From: Agromyces agglutinans
GTDB taxonomy: Bacteria > Actinomycetota > Actinomycetes > Actinomycetales > Microbacteriaceae
Assembly: GCF_009647605.1 (NCBI RefSeq)
Contig: NZ_WJIF01000001.1
Coordinates: 231,655 to 295,654 of the forward strand
Direction of reading: 5' to 3'
DNA: 64,000 nucleotides
Of the stretch, positions 55,303-64,000 are shown in pieces (position 1 is the first letter of the stretch; each line of letters starts with the position of its first letter). The position numbers were made by a program, and so were the translations under genes. The notes below the pieces were generated by a model. The model was not told the DNA's origin. It made no database searches and saw nothing but the letters and a program-made list of their open reading frames with translations.

Positions 55303-56088
55303 TCACTCTCCGCGGGTGCCGCGCGCGAGTTCGGCGGCGAGGGCGCCGGCGCCCTCGACACCCCCTTCGGCCAGCGCGTGCACGAGCGCCGAACCGACGA
55401 TCGCGCCCTCGGCGTACTCGAGGACCTCGGCGACCTGGGCGGCCGTCGAGATGCCGACGCCGACGCAACTGGCGGAGGCGCCCGCGGCCTGCAGCCGGCC
55501 GACGACCCGGCGCGCCGCCGCATCGACGTCGGCGCGCGCACCGGTGATGCCCATGGTCGACACCGCGTAGACGAAGCCGCGGCTTCGCTCGACGGCCTGT
55601 CGGATGCGGGCGTCGGTCGAGGTCGGCGCCGCGAGGAACACGCGGTCGAGTCCGGTGCGCTCGGAGGCGGCGATCCACTCGGATGCCTCGTCGGGGATGA
55701 GGTCGGGCGTGATGAGCCCGGCCCCGCCCGCGGCCGCGAGGTCGTCGGCGAACCGGTCGACGCCGTACTGCACGACGGGATTCCAGTAGGTCATGACCAG
55801 CACCGGCGCATCCACGCGCTCGGTGATGCGGCGCACCGCCTCGAACCCGTCGGCCAGGCGGAACCCGTTCGCCAGGGCCTGCTGCGTCGCCGCCTGGATG
55901 ACCGGGCCGTCCATGACCGGATCGGAGTAGGGCAGGCCGAGTTCGAGCACGTCCACGCCGTTCTCGACGAGCGCGACCGCGGCGTCGATGCTCGTGTCGA
56001 GGTCGGGGAACCCGACCGGCAGATAGCCGATCAGGGCGCCGGCGGCCTCCTCGTTGCGGCGGCGGATGACCGGACCGACGACCCTCAT
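55303..56088 (-). CDS. trpA: Tryptophan synthase alpha chain
   Basis: A 261-residue TIM-barrel subunit that splits indole-3-glycerol phosphate to indole. The catalytic Glu and Asp are in '[19 protein letters not shown]'; '[12 protein letters not shown]' and '[14 protein letters not shown]' form the phosphate-binding side. The ATG overlaps the trpB stop (ATGA) and has a GAGGAG site upstream. The frame extends far upstream but only as a shadow of trpB. Confidence 0.97.
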   Translation of the reverse strand: MRVVGPVIRRRNEEAAGALIGYLPVGFPDLDTSIDAAVALVENGVDVLELGLPYSDPVMDGPVIQAATQQALANGFRLADGFEAVRRITERVDAPVLVMTYWNPVVQYGVDRFADDLAAAGGAGLITPDLIPDEASEWIAASERTGLDRVFLAAPTSTDARIRQAVERSRGFVYAVSTMGITGARADVDAAARRVVGRLQAAGASASCVGVGISTAAQVAEVLEYAEGAIVGSALVHALAEGGVEGAGALAAELARGTRGE

Positions 56089-57299
56089 GCCTGCTCCTCG
56101 TCGCCGTAGAGCCCGAACCAGCGGGCGGCGGTGTCCATGTCCTTGTCGCCGCGGCCCGAGAGGTTCACGAGGATCGTGGCCTCGGGGCCGAGCTCTCGGC
56201 CGAGCTCGATCGCGCCCGCGAGCGCGTGCGAGGACTCGATCGCGGGGATGATGCCCTCGGTGCGGGTGAGCAGGCGCAGCGCGTCCATCGCGGCGGCATC
56301 CGTCACCGGGCGGTACTGCGCCCGGCCGAGGCTCGCGAGCCACGAGTGCTCGGGGCCGACGCCGGGGTAGTCGAGTCCCGCGGAGATCGAGTGCGACTCG
56401 ATCGTCTGGCCGTCCTCGTCCTGGAGCAGGTAGCTGCGCGCACCGTGCAGCACGCCCGGGCGACCCTTGGTGATCGTCGCGGCGTGGCGCGGCGTCTCGG
56501 CCCCCTCTCCCCCGGCCTCGAAGCCGTACAGGCCCACCTCGGCGTCGTCGAGGAAGGCGTGGAAGATTCCGATGGCGTTCGAACCGCCGCCCACGCACGC
56601 GGCGACCGCGGTCGGCAGGGCGCCGGTGAGGTCGAGCACCTGCTGCCGCGCCTCCTCGCCGATGATGACCTGGAAGTCGCGCACCATCTCGGGGAACGGG
56701 TGGGGCCCGGCCACGGTGCCGAAGATGTAGTTGGTCGTCTCGACGTTCGTCACCCAGTCGCGCATCGCCTCGTTGATCGCGTCTTTGAGGGTGCGCGAGC
56801 CGGCCTTCACGGCGATGACCTCGGCCCCGAGCAGTCGCATGCGAGCGACGTTCAGCGCCTGGCGCTCGGTGTCGACCTCGCCCATGTAGATCGTGCAGTC
56901 GAGGCCGAACAGGGCGGCCGCGGTCGCCGTCGCGACGCCGTGCTGTCCGGCGCCCGTCTCGGCGATCACGCGCTGCTTGCCGATGCGCTTGGTGAGCAGC
57001 GCCTGGCCCAGCACGTTGTTGATCTTGTGCGAGCCCGTGTGGTTGAGATCCTCGCGCTTGAGGATGACGCGTGCACCGCCGGCGTGCGCGGCGAACCGCG
57101 GCACCTCCGTGATGATCGAGGGTCGCCCGGTGTAGCTGCGCCCGAGCTCGGCGAGCTCGGCGCCGAACGCCGGGTCGAGCTTCGCGAGGTCGTACGCCTC
57201 GCCGAGTTCGTCGAGGGCCGCCACGAGCGACTCGGGCACGAAACGCCCGCCGAAGTCGCCGAAGTAGGGGCCGGTCTGGTCGCGTAGGGCCATGGTCAC
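56085..57299 (-). CDS. trpB: Tryptophan synthase beta chain
   Basis: A 404-residue PLP enzyme joining indole to serine. The PLP lysine is in '[18 protein letters not shown]', the Gly-rich phosphate loop in '[14 protein letters not shown]', and '[13 protein letters not shown]' carries the catalytic Glu. The start is GTG, overlapping the trpC stop (GTGA). Length is normal for the TrpB1 type that pairs with TrpA. Confidence 0.98.
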   Translation of the reverse strand: MTMALRDQTGPYFGDFGGRFVPESLVAALDELGEAYDLAKLDPAFGAELAELGRSYTGRPSIITEVPRFAAHAGGARVILKREDLNHTGSHKINNVLGQALLTKRIGKQRVIAETGAGQHGVATATAAALFGLDCTIYMGEVDTERQALNVARMRLLGAEVIAVKAGSRTLKDAINEAMRDWVTNVETTNYIFGTVAGPHPFPEMVRDFQVIIGEEARQQVLDLTGALPTAVAACVGGGSNAIGIFHAFLDDAEVGLYGFEAGGEGAETPRHAATITKGRPGVLHGARSYLLQDEDGQTIESHSISAGLDYPGVGPEHSWLASLGRAQYRPVTDAAAMDALRLLTRTEGIIPAIESSHALAGAIELGRELGPEATILVNLSGRGDKDMDTAARWFGLYGDEEQA

Positions 57300-58066
57300 A
57301 CCGCCAGGAATGCTGAGAGGTTCGCGATCGGGTCGCCTGTGACGAGCGCCTCGCCGACGAGGACGGCGTCGGCGCCGGCACGGCGGTAGTGGGCGACGTC
57401 GTCGGGCGAGAGCACCGCCGACTCCGCGACCCGGATCGCGTCCGCCGGGAACCGGTCGGCGAGGCGTCCGAAGAGGTCGCGGTCGAGTTCGAAGGTCGTG
57501 AGGTCGCGCGCGTTCACGCCGATGAGCTTCGCGCCGAGCGCGGCGGCGCGCTCGAGTTCGTCGGCGGAGTGCGCCTCGACGAGCGCGGTCATGCCGAGCT
57601 GCGTGATCAGCGCGTACAGCTCGCGGAGGGTCGCGTCGTCGAGGGCCGCGACGATGAGCAGCACGAGGTCGGCGCCTGCGGCACGAGCTTCGAACACCTG
57701 GTACGGCGTCGCGATGAAGTCCTTGCGGAGCACCGGCAGCGCGACCGCGGCGCGCACGGCCTCGAGGTCGGCGAGCGAGCCGCCGAATCGACGCCCCTCG
57801 GTGAGCACGCTGATCGCACTGGCGCCGCCGAGCTCGTAGCTGCGGGCGAGCGCGGCGGGATCGGTGATCTCGGCGAGCGCACCGCGCGACGGGCTCGACC
57901 GCTTGATCTCGGCGATCACCTTCACGCGCGCACCGGGCGCGAGCGCCGCGAGCGCGTCGAGAGCGGCCGGACGCACGAGCGCCGCGGCCTCGACCTCGGC
58001 GAGCGGGCGGTCGGCCTCACGGGCGCGCGCGTCCGCGACGGCGTTCGCCGTCAGTTCGGAGAGCAC
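57296..58066 (-). CDS. trpC: Indole-3-glycerol phosphate synthase
   Basis: A 256-residue TIM-barrel enzyme closing the indole ring. '[13 protein letters not shown]' contains the catalytic Glu and Lys, '[20 protein letters not shown]' the second Lys, and '[13 protein letters not shown]' the Asn. It is not fused to TrpF, as in other Actinobacteria. The GTG at 58066 gives the usual 'LSELTA' start and comes 5 bases after the small HGxxPAAW gene. Confidence 0.95.
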   Translation of the reverse strand: MLSELTANAVADARAREADRPLAEVEAAALVRPAALDALAALAPGARVKVIAEIKRSSPSRGALAEITDPAALARSYELGGASAISVLTEGRRFGGSLADLEAVRAAVALPVLRKDFIATPYQVFEARAAGADLVLLIVAALDDATLRELYALITQLGMTALVEAHSADELERAAALGAKLIGVNARDLTTFELDRDLFGRLADRFPADAIRVAESAVLSPDDVAHYRRAGADAVLVGEALVTGDPIANLSAFLAV

Positions 58067-58071
58067 GTCGA

Positions 58072-58302
58072 TCAGTGGGTGGACGGCGCGGACTTGGCCC
58101 CGCCGACGCCGTAGCCGGCGCGCGCGAGCAGCCAGCCGACGATGAGGCCGACGACGAGGAGCCCCGCCGATGCCCAGACGAGCCACTGCACGTCGAAGAA
58201 GAACGCCACGGTGCCGATCGAGAACGCGATGAGCATGATCGTGACGGAGGTCCATGCCGCGGGCGAGTGTCCGTGGCCGGGCTCTGCGGTCTCAGTGCTC
58301 AT
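58072..58302 (-). CDS. HGxxPAAW-motif small membrane protein
   Basis: A 76-residue protein with two membrane helices (about 20-38 and 42-62) and the N-terminal motif 'HGHSPAAW' at 10-17, which defines an uncharacterised actinobacterial family (HGxxPAAW, DUF6704-like). GGAG lies seven bases before the ATG. It sits inside the trp cluster between the Trp-associated membrane protein and trpC, a position I recall as usual for this family. Function is unknown; a role in Trp or precursor transport is a guess from position. Confidence 0.85.
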   Translation of the reverse strand: MSTETAEPGHGHSPAAWTSVTIMLIAFSIGTVAFFFDVQWLVWASAGLLVVGLIVGWLLARAGYGVGGAKSAPSTH

Positions 58303-58402
58303 GTCGCTCCTTCGTTGCGGGGTCGGGTGCCAGTCTAGCGGTCGGTCGCGGGCGGGCTCGCGCCGACGACGGCGGATGTCGCGCGCCGCCGCGTCGCGGC
58401 GG

Positions 58403-59104
58403 TCAGTCGGTGGGATCGTCGCCGCGGCTGAGATCGTCCCAGTCGTCGATCGCACGGTCGGAGGCGGTGCGAGCCGGGCGCGAGGCATCCGATGGCGATG
58501 CCGGCGACGAGCCGCCCGACTCACGCGAGCCGCCCGATGCGGCGGACTGCGCCTCGGACGCAGGCGACGGCGAATCGGCCGGCTCGAAGGCCGCGCCCGC
58601 GTCGCGGTAGCGCCGCGACGACCTCGGCCACGCGGCGCCGGTGGCGAGCACGAGCACGCCGGCGGCGACCAGCAGCACGCCGCCGATCACGGCGACCACC
58701 GGCCAGAACGTCGCGACCGCCTCGGCGACGAGCTCGGCCGTCGGACCCTGCCCGGCGACGCCCGTGGCATCCGTCACCGCCGGCGAGACGGAACCGACCG
58801 GATCGCCCAGCGACAGCCCGGCGGCGAGCAGCACGCACCCGCCGAGCAGGGCGGCGAGGATGCCGAGCACGACGCGGATGCCCGGCCCGGCGATCGCCAG
58901 CGCGCCGGCGAGGGCGAGCCCGGCCAGGCCGAGGGCCGCGAGTGCCGGCGACGCGACCTGCCCCGGCACCTCGATGAGCGCACCGCCGCCGGCAGCGCCC
59001 TCGAGCACCAGGCCGAACCACGGCTGGCTCCACGAGAGCAGCGCCAGCCCGCCGCCGGCGATCGCGAGGAGGATCGACGGCAGCTTCATCCGCTCGCGTC
59101 GCAT
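58403..59104 (-). CDS. Trp biosynthesis-associated membrane protein (TIGR02234 type)
   Basis: A 233-residue membrane protein found in actinobacterial trp operons. Four hydrophobic helices are visible (about 8-26, 52-73, 76-98 and 128-150), with the family-like 'LLSWSQPWF' after the first. The last 75 residues are a Ser/Asp-rich soluble tail. The ATG overlaps the trpE stop by one base (TGATG), so it is coupled to trpE. Its biochemical role is unknown; I name it from position, topology and the N-terminal segment. Confidence 0.87.
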   Translation of the reverse strand: MRRERMKLPSILLAIAGGGLALLSWSQPWFGLVLEGAAGGGALIEVPGQVASPALAALGLAGLALAGALAIAGPGIRVVLGILAALLGGCVLLAAGLSLGDPVGSVSPAVTDATGVAGQGPTAELVAEAVATFWPVVAVIGGVLLVAAGVLVLATGAAWPRSSRRYRDAGAAFEPADSPSPASEAQSAASGGSRESGGSSPASPSDASRPARTASDRAIDDWDDLSRGDDPTD

Positions 59105-60636
59105 CAGCCGATCCTTCGCATCGCGTTCGCGACGGCGACCGCGCGAAGCGGCGCCGCGGCCTTGTTGCGCGACTCCTCGTACTCGGACTCGGGATCGGAA
59201 TCGGCGACGAGCCCGCCGCCTGCCTGCACGCGCGCGACGCCGCCCGCGATGACCGCCGTGCGGATCGCGATCGCGAGGTCGGCGTCGCCGCCGAACCCGA
59301 AGTACCCGACGACGCCGCCGTACACGCCGCGCTGCGCCGGCTCCAGCTCGTCGATGATCTCGAGGGCGCGCGGCTTCGGCGCACCCGACAGCGTGCCGGC
59401 GGGGAACGTCGCACGGAACACGTCGATCGCGTTGCGGCCGGCGGCCAGGTCGCCCTCGACCGATGACACGAGGTGCATGATGTGGCTGAACCGCTCGACG
59501 CGCATGAACTCGGTCACCTCGACCGAACCGGCGGTGCAGACCTTCGCGAGGTCGTTGCGGGCGAGGTCGACGAGCATGAGGTGCTCGGCCTGCTCCTTGG
59601 GATCGCTCGTCAGCTCGGCCTGCAGGTCGGCATCGGCCTCGGGCGTCGCCCCGCGCGGCTTCGAGCCCGCGATCGGGTGCGTGTAGACCCGGCCGTCCTC
59701 GACCTTCACGAGCGCCTCGGGCGAGGAGCCCACGATCCAGTACGGCTCGCCGTCGACGCCCTCGAGGTGCAGCAGGTACATGTACGGGCTCGGGTTCAGC
59801 GTGCGCAGCACGCGGTACACGTCGACGGGGTGCGCGGTCGCCTCCTGCTCGAACCGCTGCGAGACGACGACCTGGAAGATGTCGCCCTCGCGGATGTACT
59901 CCTTCGAGCGATCGACCGCCGCGAGGAAATCGGCCTTCGCGGTGCGGTGCCGGGGGTCGGCGGCCGCGGTCAGGTCGATCTCGGCGAGGTGGGCCTCCGA
60001 CGGCTGCGACAGCGCCGCCTGCATGCGGTCGAGGCGAGACTGCGCGTCGGCCCACAGCGCCGCCGCGTCGTCGACGCCGTCGTTCAGCACGGATGCCACG
60101 AGCTGCACGGTTCCCGTGCGGTGGTCGATGACCGCCAGCTCGGAGACGAACGAGAACGCCTGGCCGGGCACCGCGAACTCCGCGGGAGGGCGGTTCGGGA
60201 GGTGCTCGATCTGGCGGATCGCCTCCCAGCCGATGAATCCGACGAGGCCGCCGGTCAGCGGCGGTGCGCCCGGAACGTCTTCAGTCGCCCAGCGCTCGTG
60301 CAGCGCCTCGAGCGCGGCCAGCGGAGCGAGTCGGGCGGCGTCGCCGAGCGCCCGATCGGCGTCGAGGCCGTAGTCCTGCCAGGTCACCCGCCCCTCGTGC
60401 TCGGTGAGCACGCCGTACGAGGCCGCGCCGACGAACGAGTACCTCGACCAGATGCCGCCCTGTTCGGCCGACTCCAGCAGGAAGGTGCCCGGGCGTCCGC
60501 CGGCCAGCTTGCGATAGATGCCCACCGGCGTCTCGCCGTCGGCGAACAGCTCGCGCACGACGGGCACGACCCGTCGGCCCTCGAGCAGCCCGTCGAAGTC
60601 GTCGAACCGAGTCGTGGCGGACGCACTCGCGGTCAT
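59104..60636 (-). CDS. trpE: Anthranilate synthase component I
   Basis: A 510-residue chorismate-using enzyme, first step of Trp synthesis. The Trp-feedback site is seen as 'LLES' at 53-56 with Ser67 following, so inhibition by Trp is expected. The catalytic half has 'GTLSGAPKPRALEIIDELEP' and 'RGVYGGVVGYFGFGGDAD'. The glutamine-amidotransferase partner TrpG is not encoded nearby. The ATG overlaps the hisI stop (ATGA), joining the his and trp genes into one run. Confidence 0.97.
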   Translation of the reverse strand: MTASASATTRFDDFDGLLEGRRVVPVVRELFADGETPVGIYRKLAGGRPGTFLLESAEQGGIWSRYSFVGAASYGVLTEHEGRVTWQDYGLDADRALGDAARLAPLAALEALHERWATEDVPGAPPLTGGLVGFIGWEAIRQIEHLPNRPPAEFAVPGQAFSFVSELAVIDHRTGTVQLVASVLNDGVDDAAALWADAQSRLDRMQAALSQPSEAHLAEIDLTAAADPRHRTAKADFLAAVDRSKEYIREGDIFQVVVSQRFEQEATAHPVDVYRVLRTLNPSPYMYLLHLEGVDGEPYWIVGSSPEALVKVEDGRVYTHPIAGSKPRGATPEADADLQAELTSDPKEQAEHLMLVDLARNDLAKVCTAGSVEVTEFMRVERFSHIMHLVSSVEGDLAAGRNAIDVFRATFPAGTLSGAPKPRALEIIDELEPAQRGVYGGVVGYFGFGGDADLAIAIRTAVIAGGVARVQAGGGLVADSDPESEYEESRNKAAAPLRAVAVANAMRRIG

Positions 60637-60992
60637 CGCTCCCCCACCTCGACCCGCAGCGGGTCGCCGTCGAAGCACGTGCGCGTGCCCGTGTGGCACG
60701 CAACGCCCACCTGGTCGACCTCGACCAGGAGCGTGTCGGCGTCGCAGTCGAACGCCGCCGACTTCACGTACTGGCGGTGCCCCGAGGTGTCGCCCTTGCG
60801 CCAGTACTCCTGCCGCGAGCGCGACCAGAAGGTCACCCGCCCCTCGGTCAGGGTGCGGCGCAGCGCCTCCCGGTCCATCCAGCCGAGCATGAGCACCTCG
60901 CGCGTGTCCCACTGCTGGATCACGGCGGGCAGCAGCCCGTCGCCGTTGAACGCGGCGCGGTCCAGCGCCGCCTCGAGCTCGGTCGTCGTCAT
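60633..60992 (-). CDS. hisI: Phosphoribosyl-AMP cyclohydrolase
   Basis: A 119-residue zinc enzyme for the third step of His synthesis. The metal-binding residues are in '[12 protein letters not shown]' (81-92) and 'CHTGTRTC' (Cys99, Cys106). It is the stand-alone form, not fused to HisE, which is encoded separately upstream. Both ends overlap neighbours by four bases. Confidence 0.97.
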   Translation of the reverse strand: MTTTELEAALDRAAFNGDGLLPAVIQQWDTREVLMLGWMDREALRRTLTEGRVTFWSRSRQEYWRKGDTSGHRQYVKSAAFDCDADTLLVEVDQVGVACHTGTRTCFDGDPLRVEVGER

Positions 60993-61750
60993 CGGACGGT
61001 CCTCCCGTCGGCCCTGAGGGCCGCCTTCACCTCGTCGATCGTCACCTCGCCGTTGTGGAACACGGATGCCGCGAGCACCGCGTCGGCACCCGCCGCGACG
61101 GCGGGCGCGAAGTCGGCGGCCGCACCGGCACCGCCCGACGCGATCACGGGCACGCTCGACAGCTCGTGCATGAGCGCGGTCAGTTCGAGGTCGAATCCCT
61201 GCTTGGTGCCGTCGGCGTCGATCGAGTTGACCAGCAGCTCACCGGCGCCCAGCTCGATCGCCCGGCGCGCCCACTCGAGTGCATCGAGGTCGGTCTCGGT
61301 CCGGCCGCCGTGCGTGGTCACGACGAAGCCCGACTCCGTGGCATCCGATCGCTTGACGTCGAGCGAGAGCACGACGACCTGCGCGCCGAACCGGTCGGCG
61401 ATCTCGGCGATCAGCTGGGGCCGGGCGATCGCGGCGCTGTTCACGCCGATCTTGTCGGCGCCGTGCCCGAGCAGGCGCGCGACGTCGTCGGCCGAGCGCA
61501 CGCCGCCGCCGACCGTCAGCGGGATGAACACCTGCTCGGCCACCCGCTGCACCATGTCGTACGTGGTCGAGCGGTCGTCGACCGTCGCGGTCACGTCGAG
61601 GAAGGTCAGCTCGTCGGCACCCTGCGCCGAGTACCTCGCGGCGAGCTCGACGGGGTCGCCGGCGTCGCGGAGGTTCTGGAAGTTCACACCCTTGACGACG
61701 CGGCCGGCGGCCACGTCGAGGCACGGGATCACGCGGACGGCGAGGGTCAT
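60989..61750 (-). CDS. hisF: Imidazole glycerol phosphate synthase subunit HisF
   Basis: A 253-residue TIM-barrel cyclase that makes imidazole glycerol phosphate. '[18 protein letters not shown]' carries the first catalytic Asp; '[18 protein letters not shown]' the second, and '[13 protein letters not shown]' binds phosphate. The ATG at 61750 gives MTLAVRVIP; a GTG three codons upstream overlaps the hisG stop and is possible. The partner HisH and HisA are not in the window. Confidence 0.97.
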   Translation of the reverse strand: MTLAVRVIPCLDVAAGRVVKGVNFQNLRDAGDPVELAARYSAQGADELTFLDVTATVDDRSTTYDMVQRVAEQVFIPLTVGGGVRSADDVARLLGHGADKIGVNSAAIARPQLIAEIADRFGAQVVVLSLDVKRSDATESGFVVTTHGGRTETDLDALEWARRAIELGAGELLVNSIDADGTKQGFDLELTALMHELSSVPVIASGGAGAAADFAPAVAAGADAVLAASVFHNGEVTIDEVKAALRADGRTVR

Positions 61751-61755
61751 CGCGC

Positions 61756-62601
61756 TCACAGCCTCGCGGCGTGGATCGCCGACACGAGGATCGCCCGCGC
61801 GCCCACGGCGTACAGCTCGTCCATGACGTGGTTCATGTCGACACGCGGGATCATCACGCGCACGGCCACCCACTCGGGATCGTGCAGCGGCGAGACGGTC
61901 GGCGACTCGAAGCCGGGGGCGGCGGCGGTCGCCCGCTCGAGGTTCGCCACCGGAACGTCGTAGTCGAGCAGCACGTACTGGCGGGCCACGAGCACGCCCT
62001 GGAGCCGGCGGACGAGCGTCGCGGTGCCCGGCTGCTCGGTGCCGGAGGCGATGAGCACGGCCTCGGACTCGAGGATGACGGGGCCGAAGATCTCGAGGCC
62101 GGCCTGTCGGAGGGTCGACCCCGTCGAGACGACGTCGGCGACCGCGTCGGCCACGCCGAGGCGGACCGCCGACTCCACCGCGCCGTCGAGCTTGACGAGC
62201 TTCGCTGGCGTCACGCCCCTCGCCGCGAGGAAGTCGCCGACGAGGCCCGGGTAGCTGGTCGCCACGCGAACGCCGTCGAGGTCGGCGAGGTCGGTGAAGT
62301 CGCCGCCCGCCGGCGCGGCGAAGCGGAAGGTCGAGTCGCCGAAGCCGAGCGACGCGATCTCGGATGCCTCGGAGCCGGAGTCGAGCAGCAGGTCGCGGCC
62401 GGTGATGCCGACATCGAGGGCGCCCGAGCCGACGTACGTCGCGATGTCGCGCGGGCGCAGGTAGAAGAACTCGACCCCGTTGCGCGGATCGGCGGTGTGC
62501 AGGTCGCGCGGGTCGCGGCGGCCGGTGTATCCGGCCTCGTGGAGCATCTGGGCGGCGGTTTCGGACAGCGAGCCCTTGTTGGGCACGGCGATGCGGAGCA
62601 T
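61756..62601 (-). CDS. hisG: ATP phosphoribosyltransferase, long form
   Basis: A 281-residue first enzyme of His synthesis, long type with a C-terminal ACT-like regulatory domain that binds His. '[16 protein letters not shown]' starts the protein; '[13 protein letters not shown]' and '[19 protein letters not shown]' hold the PRPP-binding loop. The ATG at 62601 (MLRIAVPNK) fits homologues and has AGGGA before it; an upstream ATG at 62637 would add 12 residues. Being the long form, it needs no HisZ. Confidence 0.96.
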   Translation of the reverse strand: MLRIAVPNKGSLSETAAQMLHEAGYTGRRDPRDLHTADPRNGVEFFYLRPRDIATYVGSGALDVGITGRDLLLDSGSEASEIASLGFGDSTFRFAAPAGGDFTDLADLDGVRVATSYPGLVGDFLAARGVTPAKLVKLDGAVESAVRLGVADAVADVVSTGSTLRQAGLEIFGPVILESEAVLIASGTEQPGTATLVRRLQGVLVARQYVLLDYDVPVANLERATAAAPGFESPTVSPLHDPEWVAVRVMIPRVDMNHVMDELYAVGARAILVSAIHAARL

Positions 62602-62649
62602 TCCCTGGCTTTCGTGTGGACGGAACGGATCGGTCATGGGATGGGCCGA

Positions 62650-62913
62650 TCAGAGATGTCGGTACACGTCCGCGGGGGTGAGCCCCTTCGCGAGGAGCAG
62701 CACCTGCAGGTGGTACAGCAGCTGCGAGATCTCCTCGGCCGTCTCGTCGTCGCTCTGGTACTCGGCGGCCATCCAGACCTCGGCCGCCTCCTCGACGATC
62801 TTCTTGCCGATGGCGTGCACGCCGGCATCGAGCTCGCGCACCGTGCCGGAACCCTCGGGGCGGGTTCGGGCCTTGTCGCTGAGCTCGACGAACAGGTCGT
62901 CGAAGGTCTTCAC
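62650..62913 (-). CDS. hisE: Phosphoribosyl-ATP pyrophosphatase
   Basis: An 87-residue MazG-like helical enzyme that removes pyrophosphate from phosphoribosyl-ATP. The metal site is '[14 protein letters not shown]' with '[19 protein letters not shown]'. Separate from HisI as in other Actinobacteria. The GTG start overlaps the rpe stop (GTGA). Forty-eight bases separate it from hisG. Confidence 0.97.
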   Translation of the reverse strand: MKTFDDLFVELSDKARTRPEGSGTVRELDAGVHAIGKKIVEEAAEVWMAAEYQSDDETAEEISQLLYHLQVLLLAKGLTPADVYRHL

Positions 62914-63602
62914 GCTCCCAGACTACCGGTGCGCGCGGATGCGCCATGGCGGTGGCCGGCCACCGCCGCGCGGAGGGCGGCGATCTGCTCGGCAGGCTGG
63001 CCCCGGAAGACGGCCGACCCGGCGACGAACGTGTCGGCCCCCGCCTCGGCGGCGATGCCGATGGTGTCGACCGTGATGCCGCCGTCGACCTGCAGCCAGA
63101 CGTCGAGGCCGGCCGCCCGGACCGCCTCGGCCGTGCGGCGGAGCTTCGGCATGGTCTCGGGCATGAACGACTGCCCGCCGAAGCCCGGCTCGACCGTCAT
63201 GACGAGCACCTGGTCGAACTCGCCGAGCAGGTCGAGCCAGGGCTCGACCTCGGTGCCCGGCTTCAGCGCCAGCCCGGCCCGCGCGCCGATCTCGCGGAGC
63301 CGGCGCGCGAGGCGCACCGGGTCGGCGGCGGCCTCGACATGGAACGTCACACTCGCGGCCCCCGCCTCGGCGTAGCCCGGCGCCCACCGGTCGGGGTCGT
63401 CGATCATGAGGTGCACGTCGAGCGGCACGGGGCTGACCTGCGCGAGCCGCTCGACCATCGGCAGGCCGAAGGTCAGGTTCGGCACGAAGTGGTTGTCCAT
63501 GATGTCGACGTGCACGAGGTCGGCCGACGAGATGCGCCCGAGCTCGTGCTCGAGGTTCGCGAAGTCGGCGGCGAGGATGCTCGGGTTGATGCGCGTCGTC
63601 AT
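62910..63602 (-). CDS. rpe: Ribulose-phosphate 3-epimerase
   Basis: A 230-residue TIM-barrel enzyme that converts ribulose-5-phosphate to xylulose-5-phosphate. '[13 protein letters not shown]', '[17 protein letters not shown]' (metal His and Asp), 'DVHLMIDDP', '[11 protein letters not shown]' and '[11 protein letters not shown]' are all family blocks. The ATG lies right next to a 22-base tandem repeat, so the promoter must be in or beyond the repeats. It leads the his-trp run. Confidence 0.97.
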   Translation of the reverse strand: MTTRINPSILAADFANLEHELGRISSADLVHVDIMDNHFVPNLTFGLPMVERLAQVSPVPLDVHLMIDDPDRWAPGYAEAGAASVTFHVEAAADPVRLARRLREIGARAGLALKPGTEVEPWLDLLGEFDQVLVMTVEPGFGGQSFMPETMPKLRRTAEAVRAAGLDVWLQVDGGITVDTIGIAAEAGADTFVAGSAVFRGQPAEQIAALRAAVAGHRHGASARTGSLGA

Positions 63603-63620
63603 GGCCCCGAGCCTAGCGAG

Positions 63621-63686
63621 CGGCAGGGTGGCGAGCGCGTCACGGCAGGGCGACGAGCGCGTCGCGGCGGGGTGGCGAGCGCGTCG
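63621..63686. repeat. 22-bp tandem repeat, three copies
   Basis: Units at 63621-63642, 63643-63664 and 63665-63686, all starting CGGC(A/G)GGG and ending GAGCGCGTC(A/G). They differ at only a few positions. The array fills most of the 95-base gap between the RsmB-like stop and the rpe ATG. Confidence 0.9.
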
Positions 63687-63697
63687 CCGTGGGCGGC

Positions 63698-64000
63698 TCA
63701 GCCGACCCGGCGCACCAGCGCGATGAACATCGCGTCGGTGCCGTGGCGGTGCGGCCAGAGCTGCACCGTCGGGCCCTCTCCCGCGAGGTCGAGCGGCTCG
63801 CGCACGACCGACTGCACGACCTCGCGCGCGTCGACCGCCTCGATGCGTCCGCCCCACCGCTCGAGCGCCGCGGTCAGCGTGCCGTGCGTCTCCGACGCGT
63901 GCGGCGAGCACGTGACGTAGGCGAGCAGGCCGTCGGGTGCGAGCAGCCGCACGGCGGCGTCGAACAGGTCGCCCTGCAGCGCGGTCAGCTCGGCGACATC
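63698..64000 (-). CDS. RsmB/NOL1-type rRNA (cytosine-C5) methyltransferase (partial)
   Basis: The C-terminal 100 residues of an RsmB/Fmu-family methyltransferase; the 5' part lies beyond the window. '[23 protein letters not shown]' (shown here in two parts: '[15 protein letters not shown]' and 'PHASET') contains the motif VI Thr-Cys-Ser with the catalytic Cys. The end '[16 protein letters not shown]' is the usual closing strand. Position before rpe matches other Actinobacteria (fmt-rsmB-rpe). Confidence 0.93.
   Translation of the reverse strand, partial: DVAELTALQGDLFDAAVRLLAPDGLLAYVTCSPHASETHGTLTAALERWGGRIEAVDAREVVQSVVREPLDLAGEGPTVQLWPHRHGTDAMFIALVRRVG

Noticed and set aside
63621-63686. 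Possible CRISPR array
   Set aside because: Units are directly adjacent with no unique spacers and there are no cas genes; it is a simple tandem repeat.

Overview
This 64-kb window is a GC-rich (about 70% or more), densely coding piece of an actinobacterial chromosome. Gene content, gene order, frequent GTG starts and many ATGA/GTGA stop-start overlaps point to the family Microbacteriaceae (Agromyces, Leifsonia or Microbacterium-like). That placement is inferred from protein character and synteny, not from a 16S gene. It reads as core chromosome. I see no insertion sequence, prophage, CRISPR array, toxin-antitoxin pair or plasmid function, and codon use looks even throughout. I did not find a clearly undescribed multi-gene system. 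The interesting points are small: control sites, repeats, missing expected neighbours and altered motifs.

Layout. (1) 1-4513: end of a peptide/nickel-type ABC importer operon (binding protein, two permeases, a double ATPase). (2) 4578-7838: a short-form valyl-tRNA synthetase, a GNAT acetyltransferase and a 73-residue orphan. (3) 7928-12921, minus strand: a SUF iron-sulfur assembly operon, sufB-sufD-Rieske-sufC-sufT-like-methyltransferase, with no sufS or sufU. (4) 13175-15675: heme A synthase, a hexapeptide-repeat protein and convergent heme O synthase. (5) 16001-24116: pentose-phosphate operon tkt-tal-pgi-zwf-opcA-pgl. (6) 24250-37816, minus strand: rbpA, secG, the glycolytic block gap-pgk-tpiA, sodA, whiA, rapZ, uvrC, uvrA and uvrB. 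(7) 37948-46515: coaE, rpsA, a DUF885 peptidase-like protein, polA, the ANTAR regulator pdtaR, a leucine tRNA and an alpha/beta hydrolase. (8) 46615-54142: pyruvate kinase and glutamate synthase gltBD. (9) 54231-63602: a tightly packed rpe-hisE-hisG-hisF-hisI-trpE-(two membrane proteins)-trpC-trpB-trpA-lgt run. (10) The window ends inside an RsmB-type rRNA methyltransferase gene.

The genes are mostly central metabolism. Tkt, Tal, Pgi, Zwf, OpcA, Pgl and Rpe link hexose phosphates to NADPH and to ribose phosphate, which feeds the His and Trp genes. Gap, Pgk, TpiA and Pyk form lower glycolysis. UvrABC and PolA carry out excision repair, and a sequence matching the actinobacterial LexA operator lies just upstream of uvrA. 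CtaA and CtaB make heme A for the terminal oxidase. The only stretch above 300 bases without a gene is 15676-16000, the divergent ctaB/tkt control region.
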